64,000 nucleotides of DNA from Cladocopium goreaui (GCA_947184155.2 CAMXCT020001496.1:85348-149347); one strand, 5' to 3'; counted from the stretch's first letter, positions 29,059-41,597 are shown. Program-made: numbers and translations. The notes: a model not told the origin generated them from the letters alone.

Positions 29059-32000
29059 CTCTGGTGACATGTAGTAGGGAGTTCCCAACATGGTCACTGC
29101 CACTGCAGTGGTGCTCTCCAGCACACGTGCGATCCCGAAATCACCCACCTGATGCTATGGGACCGTTGGGATCCCTTGATCTCACAATGGAGGATCCGAA
29201 CAAGTTGCAACAAGCTGCACAATGGAGGACTAATAATGACTAATAAAGTGACTAACTATGGACTAATAAACTGAATTTTGTTCTGCTTGTGCTTTACTTC
29301 CAGACTTGGGTGCTGATGCATCAACATGGCCAAGCTGCAGGTGTACTGAACATCCTTGTGCCCTGCCTTGACTGTCCGATGCTCCACATCTAGAAGCCTG
29401 GATGTGGGTGACGAGTTCTGGTCGTGAAACATGAAGGATTGTGAAAATTGCCCGAGACAGAGACGAAGAATAAGAAGGAGCTACAAGTACATTTGAATGT
29501 ACAAAATTTACGAACTCTTTCAACTCAATCTTTGGTTTCCAAGGGGATATTGTCTCTTGCAACTCTTGATCTGCAAGCTTTTGCATCTCAGCTAGCTGAG
29601 ATCTCCTTGCAGCCAAGTTGCATGTTTGACGTTTTCAGATCTCGGTGTAGAATGTGGCAGGAGTGAACCTTTGCCCAGCCAGCCATGATGAGAAACTCTA
29701 TACATCTCTATACCAACACAACCGCACCACACAAGATACCTGTAGTATACTGAGTATCACCTGGGAGTATAGTGTATCTCTCAACTGGAAAAATCTGCAG
29801 TCTTATCTCCGATATTGGGGGTTCCAAGGGCTTGATGCCTGCACCTCAGGTACAGTTACAAGATCTTACAAGTGGAAGGGAAGTTGCTGTGGTTTCTTGA
29901 TTTCAATCTCTTTCTTTACTTGCTGTCATGTTCTCATGCATTCTCCTCCCAGATTGTCCGGTCAGCTTCTATGATTGTCATCGCGCCAAGCGGTGTGCAT
30001 TGTCATCCCACCCCTGGATCCCCCAGCATACTCCATGCCCTTCAGCATCTGCGAGAAGAGGTGCAAGACCGAATCCTCTTGTAATGGCCTAAAGAAAACA
30101 AGGAGACGCCATATATGCGGCCCATAATAAATTACAGCGAAGAATTGCGTCCGCTGGGGGAAATGAAACTAATCTATCCTAAGTTGCGAGCAACCATTGA
30201 CCATCTTCGTGTTCATATTGTGTTCATTACATTGTCCCTGACAAAGCAGCTGCCCTTTGGTATCGCCAAGCTGCAAAGAACTGGGAACGATCTCAGTTTG
30301 GGGGAAATATGGGGGATTATACGTTCTTATCCAGATGTATTCATCTGTACTCAGTGTACTCACGGTAATAAAAAAAAAAACACTCCCGAAGCTATGGTTT
30401 TCAATCGAACCGAACAGCGATGCTTTCTGAGATGCCCGGCTCAGAAGCCTGGGCTAAACTGTCCAACCATATCCGAAGGTCTCCACCTCACGGCGTGCAA
30501 GAGAAAACGTTTCGAAACGTTTCAAAGTTAAAAAATAATGTTCCAATGTTTCCAAAGTGTCAGAATCATTTCCTCGTCTGATGCTAACTAGCAGGACCCT
30601 CCTTGAATATAAATCTTCACAAACCTTCATAATTTTTCTATGATTCTTAGCTTCAAGGGTTTGAACTTTCCATGGATCACTCAGCAGCACCTGCACAGTA
30701 CTCCATGATGTTGACCAAGGCTTGGCCGTGGCCAGCTGGCAGCGGGCTGTTTCGACTTCGGGTCTTTCGTGAAGGGGACGAAGGGAACGAAGGGAACAAT
30801 CCATGACGACACTTTAAAAGTCTGTCACTCACTACAGCCCTGATCATTATAGAAGTTCGATTCAAGGTATAATGTTCAAAGATGTTCAGGTTTCCCTTGA
30901 CCCATTCCTTTGCCTGAGTGAAGGAAGGATGCGACGTGGGTGACCTTATCACGTTTGTGACTAGAACATACTAGAACGTGGTTCTTGTCCTTTCCCACAC
31001 CTAAAACCGTGCAAGAACTCCGCTAGTGAATGACATATCGTCACAAATATCATACTATATGTCTTGATATATATATATATATATATTTATATACAGTTCG
31101 CAAGCTGAGTAAGGTTGAGTTTAGACATATGGAGACGAAGCGCTCAACCCCGCTGTGTCCAGTTAGATTAGTTGTCGGAAACATACCCCAGGTGGTCTTT
31201 CTGGGTCTCGTGGCACGTGCAGGCTAGTGCCAACTGAGACCAACAAAACAACCCAAAAAAACATTTAAAAAAAAAAAAAAAAACATTTTAGGGCACCGCC
31301 CTGCCCGTTGAGGCCCCAAGCAACGTTGGGATGCTTCAGCCTTGAGGATCGACAAGTTTATGCTTTCTGTTCATTCAGTGGCGACATGGATCCAGAAGCT
31401 CTGAGTGCTAGTCCGCTTCAGAACTTCAACTTCCTGGAGGGCCAAAGCTCGATCTTTGTCCTTCACTGCGGCAGTTCTACCTGACCCAAATTAGCAGGAT
31501 GGGTCCCGAAAGGGGGGCGTGCGAAACCTGGTAGATCTGGTAGAAGCTTGGATTATCACAGATTATAGACCTAAACGATCCAAAGACGTTCCAGGACCTG
31601 GAGAAATATGGAGAAATGGAGAAATAACATGAAATGGTCAAAACAAATGTCTTGAGTCGAGCTATGTCGAGCTCAAGAAGTGTTGGTGCACGGGTCCTTG
31701 AGATGGTCAAGGAAAACCACTTTGGCCACGACCTGGCAAAACGATCATCCCATTGAAAAGAGGTCAAAGAAGATAGTGCATTTTCAAAATGGTGGAATCA
31801 TGTGGAAGCAATCACTGCATTATTGCCAATTCCTGGTGGATTGTGGTCCTAATTAGCGTTATTAGTAATTAGGCATGTTTAATCATGTTTAGATAGTTTC
31901 AAACTGGTTTCAGATGTTCGTCTCCAAAGTGGTCTTGACCACTACCCTCGGAGAGCTATCTTTTGAACACAGCGGTTCTAGCCATTGCAAGCTCAACACG

Positions 32001-32496
32001 GCCTATCCCCAGTCTTGTATTGCGGCATGACACAAGGAAAGCACACAACCGAACCATAGGAATCATGGGAAGTTAGTCCATCTCTTGTTCAACTCACAAC
32101 ACTCTCCATCAGCAGCGTGCTCACTGCATGAACCTGCCACCTGCCTCACATTCCAGCTCGTGTTGACTTAATTTGCTAGACACTACCTTTTAAGGAGTCC
32201 TCTAAACATCTTTAAACAGTAAACAACTAGCTATCTGAAACATTCCTGTGCTTCCAACGGCTCCCAACCATTTTCCCGGCACCTGTTCGCGCCCAGGAGT
32301 ATCAGACGACTCCGCCAAATGCCTGAGGGCGCACGGGATCATATTGACATCAGAGTGTTGCATGTTGCCCTCCGAAGGCTGCCACAAACCGCATTCGTGG
32401 CGAATGTGATGGGCTTCCCTGTTGAGTGCACTGAGATGCAGGCGCAGTGCCATACTGACCACGGCCCAGAAAGCGAAGGGTTCGGAATCCATGGGC
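29059..32496 (-). CDS. NEK-like protein kinase, N-terminal half of the kinase domain
   Basis: Exons: 32,496-32,446 ([11 protein letters not shown], glycine loop), 31,480-31,409 ([18 protein letters not shown], subdomains II-III), about 30,735-30,691 ([10 protein letters not shown], hinge), 30,486-30,441 ([15 protein letters not shown]), 30,088-30,028 ([17 protein letters not shown]), 29,668-29,606 ([14 protein letters not shown], catalytic loop) and 29,148-29,059 ([19 protein letters not shown]). Catalytic residues are present (HRD Asp, DFG Asp, APE-type SPE), as expected of an active Ser/Thr kinase; NEK kinases act in cilia and the cell cycle. Introns after these exons begin GC, GC, GT, GC, GC, GA and GC. 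The exon carrying subdomain IV is uncertain (perhaps near 30,930). The last exon ends in phase 0 at SPE and continues at 19,131. Upstream start codon not located. Confidence 0.92.
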
Positions 32497-32784
32497 CTTG
32501 CTGGCAGGCGAGACCAGGAGGAGGCAGGCTCAGGGATAAGTGAAGCTGGGGAGCAGTAGCTGCTGCTGATGCTGCTGGTTGTTTTTCAGAAGCAAAGTTA
32601 GAAATGATGACCCGCCATCAAACCCTGTTTGAAAAGTGTGCCATCAACATATGTATATATAAAACAATATTATCTTAGCATTGTAGAAGTAGAATATTAT
32701 AGAAATATCCAGAAATCAAAAGGTCAGGTGGTTAATCTGGGGTGAACAAAGCTCATCCCAGGCTGTCTTGATTCAAAAGTGATC

Positions 32785-34010
32785 TCAGTCTCCAACCGCC
32801 AAAATCTTCTCGGGGACCATGGAATCGCTGCTATGTAGCACCCTTGGCAGCTCCTGCAAAAGATTGCTACATTGCAATAGGTCGGATTGCAGTATCTGCG
32901 AACCCTGTACGCTCTGCAAGCTGCACGAGTTTTGTGGGGATAAGTCTGAAATATAGTCTGATGCCCACGAAATCCTACGAACAATAAGGGTTCAGGAGGA
33001 TGACCCCTGGATCTCACTGCATCAGCAGTTTCCTCCTCATCACCCGCCTTAGAAAAGTCAGCCAAAACCAAAACTTCAGCATTTTGGTTTGACTCTTGAG
33101 CAACGCCATCATGCAAAATTCCAAAGATGCGTTGACACGCTGCATGGTTGCTACAGATCTACACTGCTGCGACAGCATACAGTATACAAACAAATGAGCT
33201 AGGATTCGCAAGAGTCATGAAGTCCAAATGTAGCGTCCATGGGCATCCAACAACTGCAACAATCACAAGACATCAACTAAGAGACAGGCCGCCATCCCGT
33301 TTCACCACAGTCAGGTGTCCATGGTACGCATCACTTGCACATGATACAACATCTTCAGCATAGAAATCACGCACCCCTTCTGAAAATGGGCCTTGGATAA
33401 CCTTGGTATGCGTATGTTGGTGGAATTCGATCTGCGGTTTTGAAGCTGCTGTCTAGCTGGCAGCTCAGAAAAAGTACGGACAGGGAGGTGTACAATTTCG
33501 AGGTTTGTCGTGATTCATCGCAACATGTGTGTTCTGTCCCCCGCCAATCTTCTCAAAGCACATGTCATTGCACCATTTGTATCCATATGTGTTGCAATGT
33601 GAATCTGTTTTGCCGTCACAAAGACTCTCTCTTTTAAATGGCAAATTCAGGGACTCACTTTGAACCCAAATGCTTGCCGGTCGAACAATGTCAAACAATA
33701 AGCTGGTTTGTCTTTTCATCACTTGGATTGGCAAACCCAAAAAGCACTCTCAATGCCTGAGCCTGGCTGCCTGAGTCTCCAGTGAGTCTCCAGCACCATT
33801 TTCTTGTGGGCAAGCTGCCAGGCACCCAGTGTTGTGCCCATCTCACGCGCGTCCAGACTCAGATGCAGTTTCGGATCTTCCATACCACCGCTGAGCAAAC
33901 GCTGAAGGCCATACAGTATGTATCTCGAAAGTATTGCAAACAGTGGACCGGCACCGTGTTTGACTGTTGAGTTCCGGTCTGCAGGCAACTGTGCGTGGCA
34001 CTTCACCACA
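32785..34010 (-). CDS. Unassigned exons ending at a stop, downstream of AlkB
   Basis: The terminal exon 32,945-32,785 opens after TTTCAG, encodes 52 residues (SVQGSQILQSDLLQ ... LPRVLHSSDSMVPEKILAV) and ends in TGA. Upstream candidates: about 33,125-33,010 (FGILHDGVAQESNQNAEVLV, then acidic AGDEEETADA), 33,600-33,490 (CFEKIGGGQNTHVAMNHD) and 33,930-33,780 (RLLSGGMEDPKLHLSLDARE, GTTLGAWQLAHKKM). Amino-acid make-up suits coding exons but no domain is recognised. They could be a C-terminal extension of the AlkB protein, whose last recognised exon ends at a GT donor at 34,510, or a separate gene. Confidence 0.5.
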
Positions 34011-34509
34011 ATCACATCACCTCATATTCTCAGCTCCAGCTGCTATTGTCATGCAACTTTCTCCGCATGCTGAAGCTGGATCTTCTCTCGCAAAGGGTGC
34101 TTTCTGTCAAGTTAAGAGCAGGCAACATCGAGAAATGGCAAATGCTGCAATAGCAATTGTCCGATGGTGGCTCTTGTCAATGTGCGGCAGTACTGTCGTT
34201 GTGAGCCTTTCATCGCTCAAGTATGCTCAAGTATCATATAGGTTGGGAATGAAAAAAATTGTGCAGCCTAAGTTCAGCAATTTCCTGTCTGAGCAGCTTC
34301 CTTTTAATGCGCGGGAAAGAAGCTTTGCTACCTGGAGGGAACTGTCGGTCTCACTCTTTCATGCCCTCAAAAACCAGCACTCCGGCCGTGCACTGCCCGT
34401 TGACTGCTTTCGGTGATTAAAAAGTCGCCACCTTCAACCTTGCAGGCCTTGCAGGCCTTGCAGGTGCTTTCCCTACTATCCCCAGTCCTTCATCCAGCCA
34501 ATATCTTAC

Positions 34510-35546
34510 CGAGTCTGCCGAAAGGTCAGATTTAAACGTCCGGCTTCACCCTCTCCATCTGTCTCTATGACCTCCACCAACTTCTTCGGGCAGGTCCTGG
34601 GGAAAACTTTGGCGATGCCATGCCTCAAACGTCGCGCCTCTTGGCCAAAGATGAAGATATCACCCGAGCGCAGCAAGGCGCTACGAGGTGAAATGGCATC
34701 ACAGCCATCACAGCCATCGGAATCCTTTGGGATGTCCGGATGGTCCGGATGGTAAAGAAAGCGCGCCGAAGATCCCAAGGATATTGAGATCACTGGAATT
34801 CCGGCGGCAATGCTCTGCTCCTTGGTACGCACAAACCATCACCCACAACGAAACGAACTAAGTCTATTATGTAGTCTATTCATCAAGTTACGAAAAAAAA
34901 ACGTTCAAAATAATCTGAGAGTCACTTTCATCCAAGTCTTGATGAACCCCTAGCGACCCCGAGGTCGAATACCAGTTGACTATGCAGGTATCCGGTTCCA
35001 TCGGTGGAAAGTGCGCCTTGTGCGCCATCGGTTGACATTTCTGCTTCAGATCTGACAAGATGCCCTCGACGAGTTCTTTGAGATTCGATGGCATCGCCAA
35101 AACTGGCCGGCCATCACAATCTGATCGAACATCGCTGTAGGAATGAGTTTGTGTGTCCTGAGCATTCAGCTTGGGGTGGAAGAAGATGGAAGAAGTACAG
35201 AAGGTGAGACTCCAATGCAGTATTTGTAACTAAAGCTGAAAGGCAATACTTGCACAACAAAACATGGAGATTTCGTCAACTCTCAGCATGCATCTGGAGA
35301 GAACGGGAAGGTTGAATATGGCTGAATCATGAATCAATGTTAGCAAGGGCTAAACTCAGAAGTTCAGATCATCCAAAGTCACGACTCAAGCCTTACAAGT
35401 TGATCCTAGCAGCCCAATGACGTCCGAGGCAAAACATCCGGAGCCTCATTGCTCGATCTTCAAATCGTGGAGTGTAGAAACCAGCACGTGCACTGCTCAA
35501 GGATATTACTTGCTTTGCTATGTTGATCTGCATGGCCATCGACAAC
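34510..35546 (-). CDS. AlkB-family 2-oxoglutarate/Fe(II) dioxygenase
   Basis: Oxidative demethylase acting on alkylated nucleic acids (family knowledge). Three exons join: 35,546-35,414 (GFYTPRFEDRAMRL, CLGRHW), 35,157-34,930 (YSDVRSDCDGRP, then CIVNWYSTSGSLGVHQDLD) and 34,821-34,510 (PVISISLG, RSGDIFIFG, RHGI, LNLTFRQTR). The iron-binding HxD is HQD, the distal His is RHGI, and the 2-oxoglutarate-binding arginines are in the LTFRQTR end; all are present. The first intron is GC-AG with exact phase; the second fits best as GA-AG. The third exon ends at CG before GTAAGA, so the protein continues, possibly into the exons at 34,010-32,785. The N-terminus upstream of 35,546 was not found. Which ALKBH subgroup it belongs to cannot be decided by eye. 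Confidence 0.9.
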
Positions 35547-36794
35547 CTTAGGGGGGAATGAAAAAGACACATTCTTCAGCAGTCAGGTCTGGGATTGCGA
35601 AGTCAAGGCAGCTCCACTCTGTTATTTTGTCGTGCAGCAGGGGCACACTCAAAAAATGCGTACCTCATCAATAATGGATTGGTATGGATTGGTTTCAGGG
35701 AAAAATTTAGAAACCCCATATTTCATGGGGAAATCCATGGTTTGCTGCAGGTGTTTCCTTAAACCGATTCACTGAATACAGCACGGTAGCACCCAAAGCA
35801 CCCAAATAAAAATCTTAGTTTGGTAAGTTGGAAACATATTCTGAATGTGGACCACACCATCCATCAATCGCCGTATTCGTGGTGGATAGTCCGGATCGAT
35901 CTCACAGTACCATTGCCTCATTGCATAACAACTTGAGTCCCAAGGCTTGGTGAATAAAACTGAGCCGGGGAAGGTGGGAGGAAAGATGGGAAGCTGAGGG
36001 AAACTAATGGGAATGAGGCGACATGCGAAGGGGAACATGGAAGGGGTGGAGTGAATCAAGTCAAGTGGAGTGACTTGGGTAGAGTGGGGATGGCGTGGGT
36101 TAGGTGGAAAGAGCTGGGTGGAGTGGGTTGGATGAAATGAATAAGCTGGGTATCAAGGTTACATAGCGAGCTATAGGAGGAGGGGAGGGGTTCATGGTCC
36201 AAAGCAACCGTTTGGCAATTGGTCCACTTCAATCCTTGCTAAAGCAATAAGAATATCCAGCCAACTACTGCTAGTTTTTGTGATTGTTTAATGACGGACA
36301 AGGTATCCAAGCCATGAAATACAATAAAACATTGATATCTATGGAGGATAGAAACAGGACCAAGGGTACTGTACCAGGTCATAGCTCTTCTGTGCATACA
36401 TTTATGAACTTCATTGTTCTTTGGATGTCCGCAAGTTGCATCAAGTCCAAGAAGGTTTGGCAATGATCTGCAAGACGCATTGAGTCCAACATCCATCAAT
36501 CTCCATTGCAGCTTGTGATGCTGGTTGGATCCCATTTTTCTTGGGCTCCATGGCCATGGCCATTTTTCAATACTTGGATGTGCATCCCAGTTGTGACTGG
36601 TTGCTTTCCAAAGAAGCACTGAATTCACAAGTAATATACAATACAATGTCTGTGCTTCTTATATATAGATATAATATGTATATGATGTGTATATATGTAT
36701 ATACACATAATGTCTGCATATAATATATAATATATATATACCAATATATTGTAAAATAATAATAGAATATAATAGATACAAAACAGCAGAAACT
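35547..36794. other. No supported gene; AT runs and a foldback
   Basis: Contains the degenerate foldback at 35,685-35,776 and an AT-rich microsatellite at 36,655-36,775. No coding exon with family resemblance was seen. Confidence 0.4.
35685..35776. repeat. Degenerate copy of the ATTGGTTTAAGGGA foldback
   Basis: The left arm GGATTGGTTTCAGGGAAA faces the right arm TTTCCTTAAACCGATTC around a core with ATTTCATGGGGAAATCCATG. Arms and CCATGG-type core resemble the element at 28,911-29,023, so these look like two copies of one small foldback family. Confidence 0.6.
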
Positions 36795-36799
36795 GCAGA

Positions 36800-37790
36800 T
36801 GGAATCCATATCCAGAGCAAGGCGCTTTTTCTTTGCCTTGGCCACTTCCACCGTGAGATCGCGGCCACCCACCAGGTGCTTTGCACCTACCGCCGCCACT
36901 AAGTCCTGGGATGTTGGGTTGGATTTCTATGGATTTATTGGAATACAGATCTTTTTGCAAGATCTAGGTATATATGAATCTATATAATTATGTGTATATA
37001 TATATTATGTACATACGTATAATATTATTATATTCATAGATATTCCTGAATGATTCTGAATGTTCTAGCTGGGCGCTGCCATTGCCTTGATTGCTGAGAA
37101 CTTTCGTGTCTTGAAGTCACTTTGGCAATTTTGGCAATGCCAAACGGCCTCAACATCTGCAACTTGACATGTCTGCACCATGGGATCCAATGGGATCCAA
37201 TGGGATCTCAGGAGCCCCACCTGGGCTTCCTGAAATCGCACATAGAGATAGCCTCTGCAGCGTTTTACGACTCTGCAAGAGCCATACCTGGAGCCACACT
37301 CGCCCTGGAAGGGTTCTGCTGGGTTGTCTGCTGGTCGTGGGGCTGCACCTTTCAACGTTGGTTGTTTAGTTGTTATGCCATGTGCCTTTCAGGGGTAGAA
37401 CGGTAGAACCGATTGAAGATGGAGATTTGAAAATAAACTGGGGCCAAGCTTTGCAAAGCCGCACAACGTGGAAACCTCTTACAGACGTAGATTTGGCAGC
37501 GGTTTAAGGGCAAATCTCTGCTCGATTTTGGGGCTGGATGCAGTCTACAGCAAAAAGTCACTCATCTCAGATTCAAAGTCGCGGCTATTTCCAGTGCCAA
37601 GGTTGATAGAAACCGAAGAAGTACACATACAGTGGCAAATTTACTTTCAGGAAAAGAACAGCACAACATTGATGAGAATCAGGTAGTTTGCCGTTTTTCT
37701 GACGCGCAGACTACCAAGCCCAAGCTGAGCCAAGTTGCTGTTGCAAGTGCTTTTGCACCTCTTCTGACTCCATTTCAGGTGGAACGCCGC
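36800..37790 (-). CDS. RNA-recognition-motif (RRM) protein, partial
   Basis: Exons: 37,790-37,715 (GVPPEMESEEVQKHLQQQLG, the loop and first helix of an RRM), about 37,530-37,483 (RDLPLNRCQIYV), 37,272-37,221 (VVKRCRGYLYVRFQEAQ) and 36,905 to about 36,800 (DLVAAVGAKHLVGGRDLTVE then VAKAKKKR). RGYLYVRF fits the RNP-1 consensus and GGRDLTVEVAK is the usual last strand, so together they make one RRM. The join 37,221 to 36,905 is in phase (GT donor, AG-G acceptor). RRMs bind single-stranded RNA. The first strand (RNP-2) and both termini were not found. An upstream exon group at 39.2-38.6 kb could belong to the same gene. Confidence 0.75.
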
Positions 37791-38595
37791 CTCGCAGCAA
37801 TGAGATTAGGAAATAACTGTCTGTTTGGAGGACTAGCCGCAACAAGTGTTGCTTGATGTTGCTTGAGATATTCCCCCGATCAATAATTACAACCAGCACC
37901 ACATCGCACCATAGTTATAGTCATAGTTCCTTATCACATCATGTAGTGCTTTCACATTCACTGCCAATTCTCTAAGAATTCACCGATGGCATGATAGCCT
38001 ACAAAGGCCACAGGAGGCGCTGATCTACATGACGTCCGGCGGGAAGTGTGACACCTGCAGGGCACAAGGTTTCCATACAGGGGGTGAAAATGCAAATGGA
38101 CAAACTGGACAGATGAAACATGATGAAACCAATTTCAATCTGGAGATTCACGACCATCAGCTGTACAGGCCATAGTGAAAGGCAAGTAGATCAAGTACCG
38201 CAAATCAAATGGAAGCAACAAATAGCAACAATGTAAAATGACAGTATCTTCGCACGTTCAGCAATTTCACAGTATGTGGATCGGGCAGGGATCATGTTTG
38301 CCGAGCAAACTCCGCTGCTGAAAAAAGGCCTTGGCTTAAAGCACTGTTCCGGGAATGCGCAGCGCATTCCAAATCGGGGCCGCTTGCAAGGCATGAATTC
38401 ACTATGGAAAGTAATGCCAAGGTTCAAATTGGGCAATATGAAAGCCTCATTTTGAATCGAACCCCCTTGGCACCCCTTTCACATTGCACTCCACAGCTAC
38501 TTAGACCATCCAGAGACCCTCAAGCTGGCCTGCAGACAGTATGATCCTGCCTCGGTGCAAGATGGAACAAGGGATCATATTGTCTGGCAGCCAGC

Positions 38596-39165
38596 CTGGG
38601 CATCTCTGGATAGTTCTTCTTCAAGTTCCTCTCCCACCTGTTCCCACAGTGCTTGGCAAAAGCGTTCTATGGAGACTTTGTGAGCTTGAACGCTAGGGAT
38701 TTGAAGACATAAGATCCGCCCAGAGAAGAGAAGTTGGACTGGAAACCCGATGGCTGACCACAAGCTGTCAAGCAATTCTTGCGTCAGATCCCAACTCTGC
38801 TGGGAAGGAGGCTTGCCACTGCTCAATTAAAAAGGTCATGACAAAGGTAGTGTGGAGTTCGTCTTCCAGAGTGGAGCATCTCCATGTCTTGTCGGGAAGC
38901 CTCGATGTGGATGGCACTGTCATCATCGTGTCCTACTTGAATGTCATTGAGCGGCTTAAAACTTCTCGTCCGCAATGTTCAATTTCTCAGACTGAATCTG
39001 GGCGCGCTCTTTCGTTGTACTGGAGATACCACATGACCCAAGTGCCTTCAACTTTTTCAGGCTGTCGGGTCCTCCGTGTGAACGGAAGGCAAAGCTTATG
39101 GCCCAGTCCCGAATCGATGCCCACTCCTTCAAACTTCTTCCGAAGAAAGCCTTGCTGGAGGTAAT
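38596..39165 (-). CDS. Coding exons of unknown product
   Basis: Three open stretches on the minus strand: about 39,165-38,965 (SLKEWASIRDWAISFAFRSH, then KERAQIQSEKLNIADEKF), 38,960-38,840 (PLNDIQVGHDDDSAIHIEAS) and 38,820-38,596 (WDLTQELLDSLWSAIGFPVQ, then FCQALWEQVGEELEEELSRD), the last ending at a CAG/GC donor. The composition is typical of soluble proteins. I do not recognise the family. The first two stretches abut in different frames, so there is either an unseen junction or a frameshift. Confidence 0.5.
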
Positions 39166-40737
39166 TTACTTGGACAAAGATGATGAACCTATGAAGACCA
39201 TGGAAGCAGCAGTCATTACTTGACAATGGATGCCAAGGAGCCACACTGATCGAATTGACCAATAGCCACGACGCAAGTTGACAATAGACGAAAAACATCG
39301 AAAAACAGGCAAAAAGTGGCTTGAGCCAAATCGTGAATGTCGACTGATTGTGAATGGTAGAGTGAGTATTGTACAAATTGCCAGATCAACAAAACGCATA
39401 TTTCAGCTACAAAATGCTCCAAATGGCCTCCGCCAAATGAAACTGCCCAGCAGAAGCACCACCCTTCCTCAGAAGTTCCGAAGTACATTCCAGTATATAA
39501 TAAATAGACTGTTTAGCAAATGTTGGAAGCTTTGCCGCAGGGTAAATATGTCCAGAATTCCAACAGAAATCAAAGATTAAAATGATTAAAACACAAAAAA
39601 GCAGGTCCGACAATTCTGATGCACTTGACTTACATGCGTTACATGCGACAAGCCACCGGAATTCCACATAGATTGTCCCTCATGTTTCCAGCCACTTCGC
39701 TCTGGAGATCTCTGGAGTGTCTCCTGCAGCGGCACAAGGTGAAGAATTCCTATTGCCGAGTGTTCAAAATGAAGTTTGCAGGTGATTCTATGAAGATCTA
39801 TGAAGCATCAAGCAAACCCTAAACCCATCTAAACCCCGTATCCATCCGTATCCGTTGTTGTTGAGACAGATCGATTGTGCTCACCGCGCCTTGAACTGCC
39901 AGCCGTGTGTAACCGCGACCTCAAATGAAATGGCAGTGTCCTGTACCCCAAAATTGTCATTTTTCTCCGGATGATCAACAGTGATGAACGATTGGATCTC
40001 GATGGATTTTGGGGTGTACGGGTATACCCTGGTTTGGGCAAACCATGGCAAACCCATATATCATCGTGAAATCGAGAATCACGCTCAATTCCTTCTGGCT
40101 CGAACCATCTCGAACCATAACTCAATCTCAGGCCAGAACCAAAGGATGCAGGACTGCCACTCTGCCACAACATTGCATGGCCCATGGATGGCAGGAGAAA
40201 CTCTGTCGGACCCAGCTGGTGTTGCTGTCTTGCCTGTACATGTACTGATTTGCACTCTTTATACATACTACCACTAGGCTTAAGTCGTATCAATCGACCT
40301 GAAGTCGTATCACACCTGCGTGCGCGCAGTGTTTCGTATAGATTTTGATAGTTCTTTCTTTGATGGGTTATTGATTCGAACACTTTTTCATCGCTGTGCG
40401 CAATGTTTTGTTGACATGATTCTATTTGACCCTACTAGCCCTAGCGTTAAGTCGTATCAGCTCGTAGAAGTTGTATCGGGAGGCCGTGCGCCTGGAAAAA
40501 GTTCAAGTTTGGCATCACCACAACTTTTAGTAATTGGACGATTTCATTGTTTTGGGGCCGTGCGCCTAGAAAAAGTTCAATTTTTGTATTGCGTTGATTT
40601 ATAAAACTTATATTATATTTCATTATTCTTTCAACGGGGCAAACGCTGGTTGCTGCTTTCTGCTTGCTTGCTGCTTGCTGCTCCTTGCTGCTGCCTCCTG
40701 CTGCTGCTGCTGTTGCTGCTGCTGTTGCTGCTGCCTC

Positions 40738-40768
<31 letters not shown>

Positions 40769-41193
40769 CTCCTGCTGCTGCCTCCTGCTATTACATGGAA
40801 ATCTATGTTTGTTGATGATGATGATGTTGCCCATAGCTATTACATGGAAATCTATGTTTGTTAGGAAACAAAGTTAAAGATCTGGGAGGCCGTGTGCCAT
40901 GGTGATTCCTAAATATATCCTTTGAAAACATAGTTTAAACATATGTGAATACCTCAGTGTGCGCAATGTTTTCTTCATTTTTGGAGATATAACAACATTC
41001 CTTGAAAGCCGGTGTGCCATTGGGATTTTGATATTTTGATGTGACTTTTGCCCAGTTGATGTGACTTTCTTCCAACTCGCTGTTACATGGGGTTGATGTG
41101 ACTTCTGCCCAACTGATGTGACTTAAACCCTTCGCTCGTAGTAGACAAAAAATCCTGAAGCTGGAGCGAGAATGGGGCTACCGATGGACCTAC
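39166..41193. other. No firm gene; diverged short repeats
   Basis: Two or more diverged copies of blocks containing GCCGTGCGCCTRGAAAAAGT (40,480, 40,557) and GTGCGCAATGTTTT (40,398, 40,960), plus four GATGTGACTT motifs at 41,036-41,122. One minus-strand frame near 39,560-39,420 is coding-like but unsupported. Confidence 0.4.
40655..40795. repeat. CTG trinucleotide repeat
   Basis: Interrupted (CTG)n with CTCCTGCTG and TTGCTG variants. It is followed by a tandem duplication of TTACATGGAAATCTATGTTT at 40,790-40,862. Poly-leucine, poly-alanine and poly-cysteine frames follow from the repeat. Confidence 0.95.
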
Positions 41194-41294
41194 AAATGTG
41201 GCCACGTTTCCTCTTGAACCATCCATTTTGAGTGGCCATGCAAAGTGTTGGCCATTTCATCCAGGTTTTCACCTTGAGCCTGGCTGTCAGGCAT
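41194..41294 (-). CDS. Possible first exon of an unknown gene
   Basis: ATG at 41,294 opens MPDSQAQGENLDEMANTLHG, then HSKWMVQEETWPH, and stops at a GTAGGT donor. Composition is coding-like. It may instead be an internal exon entered at the ACAG within the same stretch. It follows the bestrophin stop at 41,598 and so could start the next gene. Confidence 0.4.
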
Positions 41295-41597
41295 AGGTTT
41301 CTATCGGTTGATTCCCACAACAACACATACAGAAAAGCGTTGGCAGCTCATCAGTGCTCATTTCTGGCAGATAAACTCCTTCTTGTGTACGTGTGCGTGT
41401 GGTCGATCCACCCAAGTTCTCACATTACTCTTCGGCTGGCTGATTCTTCTTAATTCTAGGGAAGATTCAATAGATATTATATATGGCTACCAAAATGGAC
41501 TTCAGCTAAAAAATGACCAATTTTGTCGGTCCATTGTACTGACATGAAGTGACCCGTACATACCCATACCATCACATACCCACATGTCCAATATAAT

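Noticed and set aside
32830-32875. A 22-nt intron between two coding-like pieces at the end of the unassigned gene
   Set aside because: A different frame reads straight through from 32,945 to the TGA at 32,785, so no intron is needed.
33967-34416. 149-codon plus-strand open frame
   Set aside because: No recognisable motif, and it opposes the gene direction; parts lie antisense to minus-strand coding-like exons.
40594-40877. Poly-leucine / poly-cysteine / poly-alanine frames
   Set aside because: Translations of the CTG repeat.
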